Notes under the pieces: model-generated
Told to the model about the DNA's origin: nothing
What the model saw: only the letters and a program-made list of their open reading frames with translations
The model's database searches: none
Shown: positions 5,875 through 8,840 of the stretch, in pieces
Layout of the letters: each line of letters opens with the position of its first letter
Numbering within the stretch: the first letter of the stretch is position 1
Translations under genes and position numbers: made by a program
NCBI RefSeq assembly: GCF_002293435.1
Contig: NZ_DBDF01000085.1
Coordinates: forward strand, 1-8,840
Length of the DNA stretch: 8,840 bases
From: Bacteroides sp. UBA939
GTDB lineage: Bacteria > Bacteroidota > Bacteroidia > Bacteroidales > Bacteroidaceae
Direction of reading: 5' to 3'

Positions 5875-7059
5875 ATGAGAGATTTTATTTATTACGCCCC
5901 CACACAGGTGGTATTTGGTATTCAATCGGAGGAAAAGACAGGGAAGTTAGTGAAGCAATATAACGGTACGAAAGTACTGGTGCATTATGGCGGACAAAGT
6001 GCCGAACGTTCGGGGCTGCTTGAAAAAATCTGCCGGATGCTGGAGGAAGAAGGCATTGCTTATGTGAAACAGGGTGGCGTGGTACCTAATCCCCGCTTAT
6101 CAAAAGTGCACGAAGGTATTGAACTGTGCCGGAAAGAAAAGGTTGACTTTATTCTTGCAGTAGGTGGCGGCAGTGTTATAGATTCAGCGAAAGCGATTGC
6201 TTATGGAGTTCCTTATGAAGGTGAAGTCTGGGATTTCTATATGGGCAAAGCAAAAGCGAAGGCTTGTCTTCCGGTTGCAACCGTGCTGACTATTCCTGCG
6301 GCGGGAAGTGAGATGAGCAACAGTTCTGTGATTACGAATGAAGACGGCGACCTGAAGAAGGGTTATTCAAATGACTTGTCCCGGTGCAAATTTGCCGTGA
6401 TGAATCCCGAACGTACCTTTACGTTGCCCAAGTATCAGACTGCTTGCGGGGTTACGGATATAATGATGCACACGATGGAGCGTTACTTTTCTCACGATGA
6501 TGATATGACGGTGACGGACGCTGTTGCGGAAGCTGTTCTGCGTACGGTAAAGGATAGTGTCTTTGTGGTTCTGAAAGAGTCGGAGAACTATAAGCACCGT
6601 GCTCAAATCATGTGGGCGGGCAGCCTGGCGCATAACGACCTGACCGGATGCGGAACTACGGGAGACTGGGCTACGCATCAGCTTGAACATGAATTGAGCG
6701 CATTGTTTGATGTGGCTCATGGAGCAGGTTTGGCTGCTGTTTGGGGAAGCTGGGCGCGCTATGTTTATAAAGAGAATGTAACCCGTTTCGCTCAGTTTGC
6801 GGTGAATGTGATGGGAGTTACCAATGACTTCAAGTCTGCCGAAGATACAGCTTTGGCAGGTATCGAAGCTATGGAGCGTTTCTACCATGCTATAGGAATG
6901 CCCGTCGGTATCCGCGAACTGATAGGACGTCAGGTTACTGAGGAAGAAATTAAGCTGATGGCGGATAAGTGCAGCTTGGGCGGTAGTGCGACAACCGGAA
7001 ATCTTAAAGTTCTGTATCGTGAAGATATGGAGAATATCTATCGTATGGCAAATAAGTAA
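5875..7059 (+). CDS. Iron-containing alcohol dehydrogenase (BDH/YqhD-like)
   Basis: A group III metal-dependent alcohol dehydrogenase that most likely reduces aldehydes to alcohols with NAD(P)H in the cytoplasm. The 394-residue length is typical of the butanol dehydrogenase/YqhD branch. The nucleotide-binding GGGS is at 97-100, with a second glycine-rich loop, GGQS, at 39-42. The metal ligands align as D195 and H199 (GVTDIMMHTMERY), H268 (WATHQLEHEL) and H282 (VAHGAGLA), the D-H-H-H set of the family, and none is missing. The ATG at 5875 starts the conserved opening (MRDFIYYAPTQVVFG) and follows a -7-like box. It is transcribed alone, divergent from the hydrogenase operon, with a palindromic element 7 bp behind its stop that could terminate it. 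Substrate and cofactor preference cannot be read from sequence. Names such as bdhA, yqhD or fucO would be guesses. Confidence 0.93.
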   Translation: MRDFIYYAPTQVVFGIQSEEKTGKLVKQYNGTKVLVHYGGQSAERSGLLEKICRMLEEEGIAYVKQGGVVPNPRLSKVHEGIELCRKEKVDFILAVGGGSVIDSAKAIAYGVPYEGEVWDFYMGKAKAKACLPVATVLTIPAAGSEMSNSSVITNEDGDLKKGYSNDLSRCKFAVMNPERTFTLPKYQTACGVTDIMMHTMERYFSHDDDMTVTDAVAEAVLRTVKDSVFVVLKESENYKHRAQIMWAGSLAHNDLTGCGTTGDWATHQLEHELSALFDVAHGAGLAAVWGSWARYVYKENVTRFAQFAVNVMGVTNDFKSAEDTALAGIEAMERFYHAIGMPVGIRELIGRQVTEEEIKLMADKCSLGGSATTGNLKVLYREDMENIYRMANK

Positions 7060-7065
7060 AATAGA

Positions 7066-7219
7066 ATAAGGTTGTGTCAAGAGTAAAGTAGACTATCAAA
7101 AAGATATTTTTCATCCGCAGATTACGCAGATAACACAGATTCGGTTTTAAATAAATCCCTGTAATCTGTGTCATCTGCGGATGAAAGATAGTAGACTTAG
7201 GCTTTTGACACAGCCTTAT
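7066..7219. mobile_element. Palindromic MITE-like element / possible bidirectional terminator
   Basis: A 154-bp imperfect palindrome fills most of the gap between the convergent adh and ompA-family genes. The outer arms ATAAGGTTGTGTCAA (7066-7080) and TTGACACAGCCTTAT (7205-7219) pair at 14 of 15 positions. A middle pair (7086-7097 with 7187-7198) matches at 10 of 12. The inner arms pair 7111-7141 with 7163-7184 and differ only by a 9-bp unit (plus one base) in the left arm. That inner part consists of 9-bp units GCAGATTAC, GCAGATAAC, ACAGATTCG facing two inverted units (7161-7178). The terminal sequence resembles insertion-sequence ends, but there is no transposase and no clear target-site duplication. 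In RNA from either side the hairpin could stop transcription. MITE or dispersed repeat is my interpretation. Confidence 0.6.
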
Positions 7220-7252
7220 CTCTCTCTTTATTTTACTGCTGATCCGGTCTTC

Positions 7253-8401
7253 TTATTTTGCTTCTTCAAGCGTACAGATACTAACCCGGTTCCAGCTTGA
7301 TTCGGAGAACATATTGCCTATGCCCTGACCTTCGGATACGATACGGTCTGCGCTGATTTTGTATTTCTTAATCAAGAGATTCTTTACAGCATCCGCACGT
7401 GTTTGAGCCAGTTTCTCATTAAGCTCTATTTTACCTTCCGGTGAAGCGTACCCTTTAATTGTAACTTTTACATTCTGATGACTCCGCATATAATCGGCTA
7501 CACGTTCTACATTGGGTTGTTGAGATGCGTCGACTGCTGATTGTCCTTGTTTGAATGATACAAGAATTTCCGGGATTTCGGTTGTTTTCTTCACCACAAC
7601 TACCGGTTTAGCTTTTTCGGCATTGGCTTGGTAATTGCTAAATTCTTGTTGAAGCATGTTGAGTCTTTTGGCTTCTTCACCCAGCAGGTTGTTCTTTTCG
7701 TTGACTTGGCGGCGCAAGTTGTTGATTGTGCCGTTCAGTTCATTAATCTCGGCTTGGTCATACAGTTTTGCCAAAGTGAAATGGTGGCTTCCGTTGCTGC
7801 CTCTGAAGTGGTAAGCCAGTCCGGCTGTCAGTTCAAGAGATGCGTTGTTGGCATTGAAGCGACTTTTGTGCTGGTTGAAATCACCTTCCATGTCATATAC
7901 CAGAGCCGGCTTAATGCCTAAGGTCCATGCTTTGCTTTCTCCCAAATTGAAGTTGAAATTCAGTCCGAGGCGTGATGACCAGGAATTATAGTCGCCTGCG
8001 CCGTTCGTGTAACCGTGTAACCAGCCAATACCGCCTAAGGCTTCAATTTCGAATACGCGGGGAGTTCCCTTGTAGGTTCCGAACAGGTTCATCAGGTTGA
8101 CTTTACCCAACAGGCTAACGTCCGATCCGTCGAAAGCTGTTTTACTGTATGTGGTATTTATATATCCCATACCTTGAATACCAAGTCCGAAAACCGGGGT
8201 TAATTGCTTCGAGAATTCAACTCCTACTGCGGGACGTGCATTCTTAAGAAATGCGCTGTGCGTTAAAGGAGTGATTGCACCGGCTTTTAATTCCATAGAC
8301 CAATTGTCTCCGAATTTGCTGCCTTCAACTGTAGTCTGGGCATTTGCTGTAAGTGCCGCTGTTGCTACGAATACTACTGATAGAATGATTGATTTCTTCA
8401 T
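7253..8401 (-). CDS. OmpA-family outer-membrane protein
   Basis: A structural outer-membrane protein that anchors the membrane to peptidoglycan. Residues 1-21 are a signal peptide (MKKSIILSVVFVATAALTANA) with probable cleavage before Q22. Residues about 30-200 alternate polar and hydrophobic residues with many aromatic and glycine positions, as in an eight-stranded beta-barrel. Residues about 212-262 are a likely coiled coil (AEINELNGTINNLRRQVNEK onward), followed by a short Lys/Pro/Val linker. The OmpA C-terminal domain spans about 278-379, with GYASPEG at 317-323 where classical OmpA has GHTDxxG, NEKLAQTRADAV at 328-339 and NRVSI at 371-375. Length (382) and layout match the abundant OmpA-like proteins of Bacteroides. 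It is convergent with the alcohol dehydrogenase. A weak promoter candidate is TTTG at 8487-8490 with TATATAGC 19 nt downstream (8460-8467). Symbol left blank because several paralogues are usual. Confidence 0.93.
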   Translation of the reverse strand: MKKSIILSVVFVATAALTANAQTTVEGSKFGDNWSMELKAGAITPLTHSAFLKNARPAVGVEFSKQLTPVFGLGIQGMGYINTTYSKTAFDGSDVSLLGKVNLMNLFGTYKGTPRVFEIEALGGIGWLHGYTNGAGDYNSWSSRLGLNFNFNLGESKAWTLGIKPALVYDMEGDFNQHKSRFNANNASLELTAGLAYHFRGSNGSHHFTLAKLYDQAEINELNGTINNLRRQVNEKNNLLGEEAKRLNMLQQEFSNYQANAEKAKPVVVVKKTTEIPEILVSFKQGQSAVDASQQPNVERVADYMRSHQNVKVTIKGYASPEGKIELNEKLAQTRADAVKNLLIKKYKISADRIVSEGQGIGNMFSESSWNRVSICTLEEAK

Positions 8402-8840
8402 AATTAAAGTATATTAAATAGGTAATACAATATTGATGTTTCCATTCGCTTAAAAGAACGCTATATAAATAAAATAGTTCAATGACCAAAAGCGGAATTA
8501 ATAACTATTTAACGTTTTGAGGCTCATTTGTGGCTTTTGAATCTTAAAAAACAGATTTAGTATTCAAATTTTAACCTTAAAAAACATAACCGGGATTTGT
8601 GCGGATGTTCTTAGTCTTATAAATCATGTTTTATATGTTATGTATTAGTCGTTTTACTAAAAGTAAGGGCAAACGGAATGCTTGCTATTAAAAAGATAGC
8701 TAAAATGCCTTTTTGCTGACGAGCATTTCTGTTAGGAGGTGGGAAATAGAAATTGCAGGTATAAAGTTCTGAATATATATGCGGATATTCTGCATAAATC
8801 GGGAGTGATATACAGGTTTTATGCAAAAAGAGCCTGTTGC
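8402..8840. other. AT-rich intergenic region upstream of the OmpA-family gene
   Basis: The 439 bp contain no gene I can support. Both strands have many stops. The longest open stretch, minus-strand 8638-8826 (62 codons), has no family resemblance and is rich in residues typical of AT-biased non-coding DNA. The proximal 150 bp presumably hold the promoter and leader of the ompA-family gene. AAAATTTG (minus, around 8565-8572) is one base off the -7 consensus but has no partner box. No tRNA, large repeat or insertion sequence was seen. Confidence 0.6.

Noticed and set aside
6367..7080. A 237-codon minus-strand open frame opposite the alcohol dehydrogenase.
   Set aside because: It is the antisense shadow of a well-conserved gene and has no sensible protein features. 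The plus-strand frame carries all the family motifs.
8638..8826. A 62-codon minus-strand open frame with a short hydrophobic stretch.
   Set aside because: Composition is typical of translated AT-rich non-coding DNA. There is no promoter or recognisable domain, and the hydrophobic stretch near the C-terminus is not preceded by membrane-protein features.
8821..8840. ATG at 8821 opening a plus-strand frame at the window edge.
   Set aside because: Six codons only, with no -7 box at a suitable distance and no recognisable N-terminus.

Overview
The window looks like a chromosomal segment of a gut Bacteroidales, most likely a Bacteroides. The evidence is the protein styles (a Bacteroides-type OmpA with a coiled-coil linker), promoter-like TAnnTTTG boxes, AT-rich leaders without Shine-Dalgarno sequences, and intergenic regions full of short-period repeats. 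The species cannot be fixed from sequence alone.

Layout. Positions 54-5494 hold four minus-strand genes, transcribed right to left in the order hydA, hydE, hydG, hydF. They encode a stand-alone [FeFe]-hydrogenase followed by the complete set of three H-cluster maturases. A perfect TAnnTTTG box at 5534-5541 is the likely promoter, and it moves the hydrogenase start to the ATG at 5494. A 338-bp divergent intergenic region (5495/5537-5874) carries three 9-bp units and eleven 11-bp units. It separates hydA from a plus-strand iron-dependent alcohol dehydrogenase (5875-7059), which has its own TAnnTTTG box at 5839-5846. A 154-bp palindromic, MITE-like element (7066-7219) lies between this gene and a convergent OmpA-family outer-membrane protein gene (7253-8401, minus). 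The last 439 bp (8402-8840) show no supportable gene.

How the genes work together. HydG makes the CO and cyanide ligands on an iron synthon. HydE is thought to process that synthon toward the bridging dithiomethylamine. HydF is the GTPase scaffold that delivers the [2Fe] subcluster to HydA. HydA, with N-terminal [4Fe-4S] domains and no adjacent flavoprotein (NuoF/NuoE-like) subunits, probably takes electrons from reduced ferredoxin and releases H2 during fermentation. The divergent alcohol dehydrogenase is another sink for fermentative reductant, consuming NAD(P)H, so the two transcription units may be alternative redox outlets. That link is an inference from position.

The most unusual feature is architectural. 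Three intergenic regions each hold very short tandem units, of 7, 9 and 11 bp. In each, some units run in one orientation and some in the other, so the array folds into a hairpin. The 7-bp array sits inside the hydrogenase operon and even supplies the stop codon of hydE.
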